A stretch of 5,638 bases of DNA from an uncultured Collinsella sp. (GTDB lineage: Bacteria; Actinomycetota; Coriobacteriia; Coriobacteriales; Coriobacteriaceae). Position numbers and translations under genes: made by a program. Under the pieces are notes generated by a model. The model had not been told where the DNA came from. It ran no database searches and saw nothing but the letters and a program-made list of their open reading frames with translations. The stretch spans positions 1 through 5,638 of the forward strand of contig USDH01000104.1 of NCBI GenBank assembly GCA_900553415.1, given 5' to 3'. This document shows, piece by piece, positions 1 through 5,559 of this stretch; position 1 is the stretch's first letter; every line of letters starts with the position of its first letter.

Positions 1-357
1 CGTATCGTCGCCGCCCATCTGGGTTACGACTTGGGAACCAAGTTTTTGCAGCAGTCCGAAGAGAGCAACCTTATGTCTCGCATGACGCATGCTGCCGGTG
101 TCCTCGGAATGACCGTTATCGGCGCCATGATTGCGGCACAGGTCTCGCTGTCCACGGCTTTGACCTTTGACGTGGGTGGTTCGGAGATTGTCCTGCAGGA
201 TCTGTTCGATTCGATCTTCCCCGGTCTGCTGCCCTTGCTGGCAACGTTCGCTTGCGTTGCCCTCTATAAAAAGGGCGTCAAGACCATTTGGATCATCTTG
301 GGCATCTTCGCAATCTGCATCATCGGAACGGGCTTGGGAGTGTTCGCGGCGGCGTAA
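1..357 (+). CDS. PTS mannose/fructose/sorbose family transporter subunit IID, C-terminal part (5' end outside window)
   Basis: The frame is open from base 1 and stops at TAA 355-357, giving the last 118 residues of a larger protein. What is seen: a segment with TKFLQQSEESNLMSRMTHAA, then a hydrophobic stretch with GVLGMTVIGAMIAAQV, then a hydrophilic strand region (LTFDVGGSEIVLQDLFDSI), then PGLLPLLATFACVALYKK and a final hydrophobic helix ending GTGLGVFAAA. This order matches the C-terminal half of EIID proteins of the mannose-class phosphotransferase system (ManZ-like), which form the membrane channel with EIIC and pass sugar to the phosphorylating IIAB subunits. Full IID proteins are about 270-300 residues, so more than half lies upstream. 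In this class IID is usually the last or near-last gene of a IIA-IIB-IIC-IID operon, and the strong terminator 46 bases downstream fits an operon end. The sugar specificity cannot be told from this fragment. Confidence 0.9.
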   Translation, partial: RIVAAHLGYDLGTKFLQQSEESNLMSRMTHAAGVLGMTVIGAMIAAQVSLSTALTFDVGGSEIVLQDLFDSIFPGLLPLLATFACVALYKKGVKTIWIILGIFAICIIGTGLGVFAAA

Positions 358-402
358 TGTTGACTGCTATGCTCGCGCGTTGGATAACTAACTGACCGTT
401 TG

Positions 403-438
403 AAAACGGGGCTCGGCGTAAGGCCGGCCCCGTTTTTT
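403..438 (+). terminator. Intrinsic terminator of the PTS operon
   Basis: AAAACGGGGC (403-412) pairs perfectly with GCCCCGTTTT (427-436). An inner stem of CGGC (414-417) with GCCG (423-426) closes a five-base loop. A run of six T follows at 433-438. This is a textbook rho-independent terminator, 46 bases after the IID stop codon. The A run before the 5' arm could let it work partly on the opposite strand as well. Confidence 0.93.
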
Positions 439-490
439 GTTTGAGGGATTTTCCGACCGTCCAATAATCCACGCTCATGCATCACTCACG

Positions 491-728
491 TATCTCTCAT
501 CTCTCGTCTCTCATTTGTCACTAACACGAGAGATAGCTGAAAGATGAGAGATAAATATGAGAGATAACTGAGCAGCAAAGAGACAAGCAATCATGGTATT
601 ATCTCAATACCGATTGTTCTACCAGCAAAAACATGTTTATATGAAACAGATGGCAGACATCTTATCTTTTATCTCTCACTCATCTCTAATATGAGAGATA
701 ACAGAAAGATGAGAGATAACTGAGAGAC
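491..728. repeat. Field of GAGAGATA / TATCTCTC repeats, probable multi-site operator
   Basis: Seven perfect copies of one octamer lie within about 230 bases. Plus orientation (GAGAGATA): 528-535, 546-553, 559-566, 693-700 and 711-718. Inverse orientation (TATCTCTC): 491-498 and 670-677. Degenerate copies sit at 498-514, 681-688 and 722-728. The copies form two clusters. Bases 528-554 and 693-719 agree at 25 of 27 positions. ATGAGAGATAACTGAG is repeated exactly at 557-572 and 709-724, and ATATGAGAGATAAC at 555-568 and 689-702. Inverted pairs are also perfect: 491-502 with 542-553 (12 bp) and 669-678 with 692-701 (10 bp). Plus-strand copies in both clusters are 18 bases apart start to start (528/546 and 693/711). 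The field ends about 50 bases before the AlbA_2/winged-helix gene. Non-identical spacing and short unit rule out a CRISPR array. The likely role is cooperative binding of a regulator, plausibly the downstream protein itself (inference). Confidence 0.85.
594..643 (+). promoter_or_regulatory. Candidate promoter region for the AlbA_2 gene, between the two repeat clusters
   Basis: This AT-rich stretch sits between the two repeat clusters. It contains TGGTATTAT (594-602), which fits an extended -10 box (TGn then TATTAT). It also contains TTGTTC (614-619), which could act as a -35 box 17-18 bases before TTATAT/TATATG (637-643). Either would give a transcript running through the second repeat cluster into the gene at 782. 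Neither is a strong consensus, and the two alternatives cannot be separated by eye. Confidence 0.3.
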
Positions 729-768
729 ACAGGAAATCTATTCGCGGCATTCTTCGCAGAACCGAGCG

Positions 769-774
769 AAAGGA
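769..774 (+). promoter_or_regulatory. Ribosome binding site deciding the AlbA_2 gene start
   Basis: AAAGGA lies seven bases before ATG 782. The in-frame GTG at 776 would leave only one base between this site and the start codon, so ATG 782 is preferred. Confidence 0.65.
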
Positions 775-781
775 CGTGCAG

Positions 782-2248
782 ATGAACGAAAACGAGCTGG
801 CCGGTTTGCTCGAGTCTTTAAAGCGAATGGGTTCGGATGACCTTAGCGTCGAAGTAAAAGAGAGCGCCATGACGCTTTCCCGCGACGTATGGGAAACGGT
901 CAGCGCTTTCGCAAACACCGCCGGCGGCATCGTCGTGCTCGGAGTGAGTGAGCGCGCGGGTTTTGTTCCAGTTGCAAACTTTGAGACCGAGAAAGTGCTC
1001 AACCAATTCGTGGCGGGCATGGGCGATGCCGGCGGTCGCGGAAAGCTGGCCAATCCGCCCAGATACACCATTGAGCGCGTGGAGCTCCAGGGCACCGTGG
1101 TTCTGGTCATCACGATTGAGGAGCTCGACCCGTTGAGCAAGCCTTGCTATGTCATAGAGCGGGGCGCCCAGGGCGGCAGCTACAAGCGCGTCGATGACAA
1201 AGACGTGCCCCTTTCGTCGACCGAGGTTTTGGCACTGTCGTCATACGAACGGACGAGTCCTAGCGATCGCGATACGGTGCCCGGCACGAGTGTGGGCGAT
1301 CTCGACGAGTCGCTGGTCGACCGCACGATAGAACGCGCCTATTCGTTGACGCCTCGAGCGATGCGTGGTGCGACGGACAAGAAGACAAAGATGGAGCGCC
1401 TGAATCTCCTCGACTTCCAGGGCAATGTTACCAAGGCCGGCCTCCTTGCCGCGGGCGTTTACCCTCAGCAGTTCTATCCCAAGCTCTTCATTGATGTGGC
1501 TGTCCATGCGGGAACTCAAAAGGGCGCTGCGGGACCGCTAAGATTTATGGACCGCACAGTCTGCGAGGGCACCCTGGGCGAGATGATTTCGGATGCTGTC
1601 GCGGCTGTCGCCAAAAACCTGCGCCGCACCTCGACCGTCCAAGGCATCTCGCGTATCGACTCGCTGGAGATTCCCGAGGAGGTTCTGCGCGAGGCAATCG
1701 CCAACGCCGTAATCCATCGAGAATACGGGGATCGGTTCTGTGGACAATCGATTGCCGTCGACGTCTTTGACGATCGTGTCGAGGTGACGAATCCTGGCGG
1801 CCTTTACGGGGGAAAGACTCGCGAGAACTTGTTTGACGGCAGCTCCCGATGCCGTAACGCGACGCTTGTGAAGCTCATGTCGATTGTCCCGCTGCCGGAT
1901 GGCGCAGGTTCGCCGGCTGAGGGCAATGGCTCGGGCATCCCGATGATGATCGATGCTATGCGCGCGCATGGTCTGGCCGAGCCCCTGTTCTGCCCCGGAT
2001 TCGATCGGTTCAAGGTCGTACTTTACCGTTCAAAGATCGAGCCGGTCGATCATGGCGGGGGCTTAATTGTGACGGCACTCAAACACTACGGCGAGCTGGG
2101 GACGCGCGAGCTGGCAGAGCACACAGGGCTCACAATTTCCCAGGTTAGGTCGCGCGTCAACGCGCTCATTGCTCAAGGCGAGCTTGAGCCCACGGCGCCG
2201 GCGACGAGCCGCAATCGCAAGTATCGACTGTCGGAGTGCGTGGGATAG
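782..2248 (+). CDS. Schlafen AlbA_2 / HATPase_c_4 / winged-helix ATP-binding regulator
   Basis: The protein has 488 residues. The start ATG 782 is chosen over GTG 776 because of SD spacing. N-terminal AlbA_2 domain (about 15-150): E-x-K-E-S, then SAFANTAGGIVVLGV (41-55), and YKRVDD (134-139) near its end, all typical of the Schlafen AlbA_2 nucleic-acid-binding fold. Middle to C-terminal GHKL-type ATPase module (about 290-415), the RecG-like C-terminal HATPase_c_4 family: N box EAIANAVIHREY (304-315), G1-like DRVEVTNPGGL (331-341), G2-like GNGSGIPMM (381-389). C-terminal winged helix-turn-helix (about 426-484) with TRELAEHTGLTISQVRSRVNAL. This architecture is widespread and commonly annotated as a putative transcriptional regulator or ATP-binding protein (COG2865-like); biochemical function is poorly known. 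It stands alone, preceded by the GAGAGATA repeat field, which suggests autoregulation (inference). It is not a RecG helicase: helicase motifs are absent. Confidence 0.9.
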   Translation: MNENELAGLLESLKRMGSDDLSVEVKESAMTLSRDVWETVSAFANTAGGIVVLGVSERAGFVPVANFETEKVLNQFVAGMGDAGGRGKLANPPRYTIERVELQGTVVLVITIEELDPLSKPCYVIERGAQGGSYKRVDDKDVPLSSTEVLALSSYERTSPSDRDTVPGTSVGDLDESLVDRTIERAYSLTPRAMRGATDKKTKMERLNLLDFQGNVTKAGLLAAGVYPQQFYPKLFIDVAVHAGTQKGAAGPLRFMDRTVCEGTLGEMISDAVAAVAKNLRRTSTVQGISRIDSLEIPEEVLREAIANAVIHREYGDRFCGQSIAVDVFDDRVEVTNPGGLYGGKTRENLFDGSSRCRNATLVKLMSIVPLPDGAGSPAEGNGSGIPMMIDAMRAHGLAEPLFCPGFDRFKVVLYRSKIEPVDHGGGLIVTALKHYGELGTRELAEHTGLTISQVRSRVNALIAQGELEPTAPATSRNRKYRLSECVG

Positions 2249-2348
2249 ATGCGTTAGTGGACGAGGTGACCCAATAATCGACCCTCGATTGGCGTCCATT
2301 AAGGTAAAGCGGTTGTTGCCCAGTCGACGGTGATGCTAAAGACTCGGC

Positions 2349-2840
2349 TTACGCCGGCATGGCCCCGAACCCGTCTATCAAGAACAGCCTAAGAACCAGC
2401 TTGATGACATTTCCCGGTTTGACTTCTGCCGCGTCAAAGACGTGGCGCTCGGCGAGCTCGCTGCAGTATGCATAGATGTCGCGGATAAGGTCCGCGCCCG
2501 AGAGCGTAAACATGTAGCCTGCGTCCGAAAGCGCATTGGGCGCGGCAGGCAACTTGGCCATGTGACAGAACGTTTGCAGGTCGGGCGCCATAACGTTCTG
2601 GTAGTCGAGGTGGCCGTTGGCATCCTGCGCGGCAAGCTCCAATTGGCGCACAAAATCCAGCGCCGCCGCTAACACAAAGCTCGGCGTAGGCGCATTGACG
2701 TCCTGAGTGGTCGCCACAAGCCTGCCCGCCGCCTGCGTGACAAGCCAGGCGACCTCGCGCTGGCAGCGCACGGCCTTGCGCGTAACCGGCTTGATGGACG
2801 AAGAAGAAACGCTCCCCTTAGGCGGATTCGAAGCAATCAT
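2349..2840 (-). CDS. Hypothetical protein, 163 aa, unrecognised family
   Basis: The frame reads from ATG (2838-2840) to TAA (2349-2351) on the minus strand. An SD site GGGAGG (complement of 2846-2851) sits five bases before the ATG, which supports expression. I do not recognise the family. The first 20 residues are polar, with a serine run (SSSS, 12-15) and look disordered. The rest is mostly helix-forming: a basic helix RKAVRCQREVAWLVTQAAGR (21-40), an alanine-rich segment FVLAAALDFVRQLELAAQDA (55-74), and a hydrophobic C-terminal segment VIKLVLRLFLIDGFG (145-159). The last is amphipathic rather than a clear membrane span. Three cysteines (26, 92, 126) show no metal motif. There is no signal peptide. 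The gene converges on the AlbA_2 gene (100-base gap) and diverges from the HNH gene (215-base gap). Codon use resembles the neighbours. Function is unknown. Confidence 0.75.
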   Translation of the reverse strand: MIASNPPKGSVSSSSIKPVTRKAVRCQREVAWLVTQAAGRLVATTQDVNAPTPSFVLAAALDFVRQLELAAQDANGHLDYQNVMAPDLQTFCHMAKLPAAPNALSDAGYMFTLSGADLIRDIYAYCSELAERHVFDAAEVKPGNVIKLVLRLFLIDGFGAMPA

Positions 2841-2845
2841 AAGAC

Positions 2846-2851
2846 CCTCCC
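2846..2851 (-). promoter_or_regulatory. Ribosome binding site of the 163-aa hypothetical gene
   Basis: The minus strand reads GGGAGG here, followed by a five-base spacer and ATG. This good match is the main evidence that the hypothetical frame is a real gene. Confidence 0.7.
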
Positions 2852-2858
2852 ATGAACA

Positions 2859-2880
2859 ATCCGGCCCAACAAGCCCGGAT
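2859..2880. repeat. Inverted repeat in the leader of the 163-aa hypothetical gene
   Basis: ATCCGG (2859-2864) and CCGGAT (2875-2880) form a perfect six-base inverted repeat, extending to 7 of 8 when the adjacent bases are included, with a short centre. It lies between the candidate -10 box and the SD site of the minus-strand gene. It could be an operator or a leader hairpin. Confidence 0.4.
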
Positions 2881-2897
2881 GAAACACGTGCTACATC

Positions 2898-2929
2898 AGT
2901 ATACAGGGGAGTGGGGTAGCGGGGTACAA
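2898..2929 (-). promoter_or_regulatory. Candidate promoter of the 163-aa hypothetical gene
   Basis: On the minus strand TATACT (2903 down to 2898) resembles a -10 box, five of six matches to consensus. TTGTAC (2929 down to 2924) could be a -35 box, but the 20-base spacer is long. Transcription would start near 2891, leaving a leader of about 50 bases that contains the ATCCGG inverted repeat. Confidence 0.35.
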
Positions 2930-3044
2930 GCGCGCCAACGGCAAACCGAGAGCATCAACGACGTGCCGATCGCGGAATGAGATCTCGTAATAATTGACTC
3001 TCGGCCATATTATTGAGGGGCATGACTCGCGTTCGTATGGTTGT

Positions 3045-3049
3045 AGGTG
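3045..3049 (+). promoter_or_regulatory. Ribosome binding site deciding the HNH gene start
   Basis: AGGTG lies six bases before ATG 3056. An in-frame stop (TAG 3044-3046) blocks any earlier start, and GTG 3047 would overlap this site, so ATG 3056 is the best start. Confidence 0.5.
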
Positions 3050-3055
3050 CTGGCG

Positions 3056-4138
3056 ATGAACGACATTGACCTTGCTGTTCCGTTGATGGATGGACCAAGC
3101 TATGACCGTGCCTGCAGTCTCGTGCCTTCCGAATACGTTGAGGCATGGGAGTGGTTTCTGGGTGAGGAACAGCGCGGCGGCGTTTGGACCAGCCTTCCGC
3201 ACCACACCAAGGAAGATAGCCCTCAGTATCAGTATCGTTTGAGAATTGGCTCGGACTTCTTTCCCGTAACGCGGGATTCAGGGATCTTCTGGCCGGGCCA
3301 GGATCGGGTGAAGCAAGATCCCAATAAGATCTTTGCGCTTTCGGTCCATAACTCTAAAAAGAGCTTCTACACCGATGTGCCTCCGCTCTATTTGGACGAT
3401 GGTACGTGGGTCATTAAGTACTCGGTTCAAGCGCCGGGTACCGTTGGTTTTCGAGACCAGAATTACAACCGTAAAATGCTCAACTGCATGGAATGTGGCG
3501 TTCCAGTCGGAGTCATATTTGCAACCGAGGTGGGCTATAAGGTGCTCGGCCTTGCGTTTGTTGAGCGGTTCGAGCCCGAAAACGGATGGTTTGTTCTGCA
3601 CGGTCCTGTTCATAAAGGCGGACCGGACCCTCGTTTTGCGCCCGACATGAGCTATCTGAAGCACATGCCCGTCGATATTGAGTTTGCCGGACAGGGTACG
3701 ACCGACGACGAAAAGGTCCGCTATGCGTTAAGGCGCGAGCGATTGGGGCAACAATGGTTCCGCAAGCAGCTCGTTGCCGCCTATGATGGCCGTTGCGCGG
3801 TGTCGGACTGCGGCGTCAGCGAAGCTCTGGAGGCTGCACATATCGAGAATTACTCGGGACCCAAATCGCAGGTTGCCAGCAACGGCATTCTGCTTCGGCG
3901 CGACTTACATGCTTTATTCGATGCTCATCTGATTTCGTTTGAGCCTGTTTGCGGCGAATATCGGCTGTGCGGATCGTACCTGCTGGATAAGACCGACTAC
4001 GTTTCCTTTGCGGGTGCGACGCTAAGGCAGCCGAATGAGCGTCAGTGGCGACCCAATACGGTGTTTCTTGAGGCCCATCGCATCGAGTTCGATCGCTCGG
4101 AAAAGAAGCGTGAAAAGGCGGGGCTTCTGCCGTATTAG
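3056..4138 (+). CDS. HNH endonuclease with SRA-like N-terminal domain, candidate modification-dependent (type IV) restriction enzyme
   Basis: The protein has 360 residues, from ATG 3056 to TAG 4136-4138. The C-terminal nuclease (about 225-345) is an HNH_2-type domain: YDGRCAVSDCG with C247 and C252, LEAAHIENYSG with the putative catalytic H262, SNGILLRRDLHALFDAH with N276, H285 and H291. These are the expected positions of the beta-beta-alpha-metal fold, which cuts DNA using a divalent metal. The N-terminal 190 residues include FFPVTRDSGIFWPGQD (68-83), LDDGTWVIKYSVQ (113-125), NRKMLNCMECGVPVGVIF (138-155) and YKVLGLAFVERF (161-172). This pattern resembles the SRA-like domain of ScoMcrA-class enzymes, which bind modified cytosine or phosphorothioate DNA. 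HNH is firm; SRA-like is from remembered pattern only. No methyltransferase is adjacent, as expected for a type IV enzyme. It diverges from the hypothetical gene; the small cysteine-pair gene follows 122 bases later. Confidence 0.85.
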   Translation: MNDIDLAVPLMDGPSYDRACSLVPSEYVEAWEWFLGEEQRGGVWTSLPHHTKEDSPQYQYRLRIGSDFFPVTRDSGIFWPGQDRVKQDPNKIFALSVHNSKKSFYTDVPPLYLDDGTWVIKYSVQAPGTVGFRDQNYNRKMLNCMECGVPVGVIFATEVGYKVLGLAFVERFEPENGWFVLHGPVHKGGPDPRFAPDMSYLKHMPVDIEFAGQGTTDDEKVRYALRRERLGQQWFRKQLVAAYDGRCAVSDCGVSEALEAAHIENYSGPKSQVASNGILLRRDLHALFDAHLISFEPVCGEYRLCGSYLLDKTDYVSFAGATLRQPNERQWRPNTVFLEAHRIEFDRSEKKREKAGLLPY

Positions 4139-4248
4139 CGTATTTGGCTTTGGCGGTCTTTTACGATCGTGTCTTTTGATCGGATCGCGTGGCGATGCAA
4201 TCTCGCGCGCACTTGCTGGTGCATGCTCTTCCTGGTTTGAATAACGGG

Positions 4249-4255
4249 AAGGGAG
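4249..4255 (+). promoter_or_regulatory. Ribosome binding site deciding the start of the small cysteine-pair gene
   Basis: AAGGGAG lies five bases before GTG 4261. No comparable site precedes the in-frame GTG 4189 or ATG 4195. GAGG at 4271-4274 sits ten bases before ATG 4285, a weaker alternative. Confidence 0.55.
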
Positions 4256-4260
4256 CGAGC

Positions 4261-4545
4261 GTGGGCTGGCGAGGCGATATTGCGATGGGGAAGTACGGAA
4301 AACTGCCGCGTGCCCTTATAGACAACAATATGTTTCCGAGCGTAGAGGTTGATTGCGGGTCGTTTGTCGTCACCTGCCCTTGCTGCGGCTCGCAAATACC
4401 GTGTCTCGACATTCGGTTCATCGATGCACGTGACAGGTTCAGCGACGAAGTGAGGAAACGTACGGGCGTTCATATGCCGGTGTATCCGGAGAAATGCCCT
4501 GTTTGTGGCCTCGATATCGTGTACGACGCCGGCGACGAGGGATAG
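4261..4545 (+). CDS. Small zinc-ribbon-like protein with CPCC and CPVC knuckles
   Basis: The protein has 94 residues from GTG 4261, chosen for its SD site; ATG 4285 (86 residues) is the alternative, and a longer frame runs back to GTG 4189 without a good SD. It contains VTCPCCGSQIPC (37-48) and EKCPVCGLDIVYD (77-89). The CxxC pairs at C39/C42 and C79/C82 are 36 residues apart, the arrangement of a zinc ribbon with an inserted acidic/basic helix (DARDRFSDEVRKR, 55-67). There is no signal peptide or membrane segment, so it is cytoplasmic. I do not recognise a named family. Zinc ribbons of this kind bind nucleic acid or proteins. It follows the HNH gene by 122 bases on the same strand with no clear terminator between, so co-transcription is possible. 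The stop is 38 bases from the stop of the convergent DUF5710 gene. Confidence 0.65.
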   Translation: MGWRGDIAMGKYGKLPRALIDNNMFPSVEVDCGSFVVTCPCCGSQIPCLDIRFIDARDRFSDEVRKRTGVHMPVYPEKCPVCGLDIVYDAGDEG

Positions 4546-4550
4546 GTGAT

Positions 4551-4581
4551 GCGGAGGAGCTGGCTGTGAAAGCCTCTCCGC
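4551..4581. terminator. Stem-loop between convergent genes, possible bidirectional terminator
   Basis: GCGGAG (4551-4556) pairs with CTCCGC (4576-4581), and an inner GGCT (4562-4565) pairs with AGCC (4571-4574) around loop GTGAA; four bases bulge on the left side. It fills the 38-base gap between two converging genes. Neither side has a T run, so it is a weak terminator at best. Confidence 0.35.
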
Positions 4582-4583
4582 CC

Positions 4584-5270
4584 CTACAAATAAATCCCCT
4601 CACCGAGCTGCTTGTGGAACTCGGCGTGATGGTCGCGTGTCCAGGTAAAGAGTGCCTGGTCAAAGTCGGTACGCGTGGCCGGGACGCCAAAGACGCCGGC
4701 AACTTCGACGCGCACAAACTCCAGTGCCGGCAGCTTGTTGATGGCAGTGAGGGCAAACGGGGACGAGGGCTCCTCGAACAGATAGCGGCTGCCTTGCAGC
4801 GCGTCGCAACTGGTGCACGTGTTGCCGAGTGACGGGGCTTTGGAGGCTCGCGCGCCTACGGGCTTGTAGCCGCAGCGCTTATGAAGGTAGTCGCGGATCT
4901 CGCCCGGCACGCAGCCAAGAGCGGGCACGATGGCGAGTGCGTTGGCGTTGGCCGTGTCGATGGCAATGTGCCCGGCTTCGTTGGGCGCGTGCGCGATGGC
5001 GATGCTCTTGTCGTTATCGGTTCGATAGGGAATGCCGAAGGCCGCGACCGAGGTCTCTTTGTGACACTTCCAGCACTCGCGCTTGCCCAGTACTAGATAT
5101 ATATACGGCGCCGAGGGGTCGGATCGGTCAACACCGGGCAGCCACTCGGCAAAGGGCTCGGGGTTGACGCCGCTGGGTACATACCAGATCTTCTTGGTCC
5201 GGTCCCATTTGGCGCCCAGCGCCTTGGCTTCTTCTTTGTGTGAAAAGGGGACATCGAGCTCGGTGCGCAT
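4584..5270 (-). CDS. DUF5710 domain protein with a split CxxC zinc knuckle
   Basis: The protein has 228 residues on the minus strand, from ATG (5268-5270) to TAG (4584-4586). The start is fixed by AAGGAG five bases upstream; a longer frame would need TTG at 5306 with no SD. Residues 1-45 form a DUF5710 domain: LDVPFSHKEEAKALGAKWD (5-23), then KKIWYVPSG, then PFAEW. DUF5710 is a small domain often found at the N-terminus of plasmid or phage-associated DNA-processing proteins; its own activity is unknown. The remaining 180 residues contain ECWKCHKET (C66, C69) and NTCTSCDA (C152, C155), which could jointly hold one zinc ion with an 82-residue insertion that includes GEIRDYLHKRCGYKP. A C-terminal segment (181-228) has TDFDQALFTWTRDHHAEFHK. 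The protein appears cytoplasmic. Function unknown; binding of nucleic acid or protein is plausible. Confidence 0.87.
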   Translation of the reverse strand: MRTELDVPFSHKEEAKALGAKWDRTKKIWYVPSGVNPEPFAEWLPGVDRSDPSAPYIYLVLGKRECWKCHKETSVAAFGIPYRTDNDKSIAIAHAPNEAGHIAIDTANANALAIVPALGCVPGEIRDYLHKRCGYKPVGARASKAPSLGNTCTSCDALQGSRYLFEEPSSPFALTAINKLPALEFVRVEVAGVFGVPATRTDFDQALFTWTRDHHAEFHKQLGEGIYL

Positions 5271-5275
5271 GGCGG

Positions 5276-5281
5276 CTCCTT
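5276..5281 (-). promoter_or_regulatory. Ribosome binding site deciding the DUF5710 gene start
   Basis: The minus strand reads AAGGAG, then five bases, then ATG 5270. The position places the start exactly at the beginning of the DUF5710 domain. Confidence 0.8.
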
Positions 5282-5559
5282 GGTGCTGCAGGTGCAAGTG
5301 GCTCAAGGATACCGCAGGGCGCAGACATCGTGGCGTTTTGCCGAGAAGTTGCGGTGCGGACTGATTGGTTATGCCGATGGATAGATTGGCAAGTAGATGG
5401 TCGGCTTTTGACCAGTTGGGCGGTTGGAGCAGTTTGCGGCGCAGTTTTGTGCCTGGCTATTGTTGATGTTGGGGTATTGAATTTGTTTGGCTTCCATTCG
5501 TCAGGTGAATTGATGCTACGTTGCGATGACGGTTGGAGCTGCCAGCGGATTTGGCGACA
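5282..5559. other. Intergenic stretch without a supported gene
   Basis: This stretch between the DUF5710 gene and the tRNA terminator holds no frame with a convincing start, codon use or recognisable domain. On the minus strand TATCCT (complement of 5306-5311) might be a -10 box for the DUF5710 gene, but no -35 box sits at the right distance. The plus strand of 5390-5510 is rich in T and G, unlike the neighbouring coding DNA. It could be decayed coding sequence, but nothing identifies a source. Confidence 0.5.

Noticed and set aside
491..728. CRISPR array
   Set aside because: The repeated unit is only 8-16 bases, occurs in both orientations, has uneven spacing (13, 18, 165 bases) and no unique spacers of constant length. 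No cas gene is visible.
776..781. GTG 776 as start of the AlbA_2 gene
   Set aside because: Only one base separates it from the AAAGGA site; ATG 782 has normal seven-base spacing.
782..2248. ATP-dependent DNA helicase RecG
   Set aside because: The similarity is only to the GHKL-type C-terminal module often mislabelled as RecG. No Walker A or helicase motifs are present; AlbA_2 and winged-helix domains define it instead.
2271..2292. Terminator between the AlbA_2 gene and the convergent hypothetical gene
   Set aside because: AATCGA (2276-2281) and TCGATT (2285-2290) form a short stem with a three-base loop, with imperfect extension and no T run on either strand. It is too weak to call.
2891..3205. 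Minus-strand 104-residue frame across the HNH gene start
   Set aside because: It lies antisense to the nuclease N-terminus and covers the divergent promoter region; no domain or SD site supports it.
4164..4182. Terminator after the HNH gene
   Set aside because: CGATC and GATCG give only a five-base stem, and the T run is inside the loop rather than after the stem.
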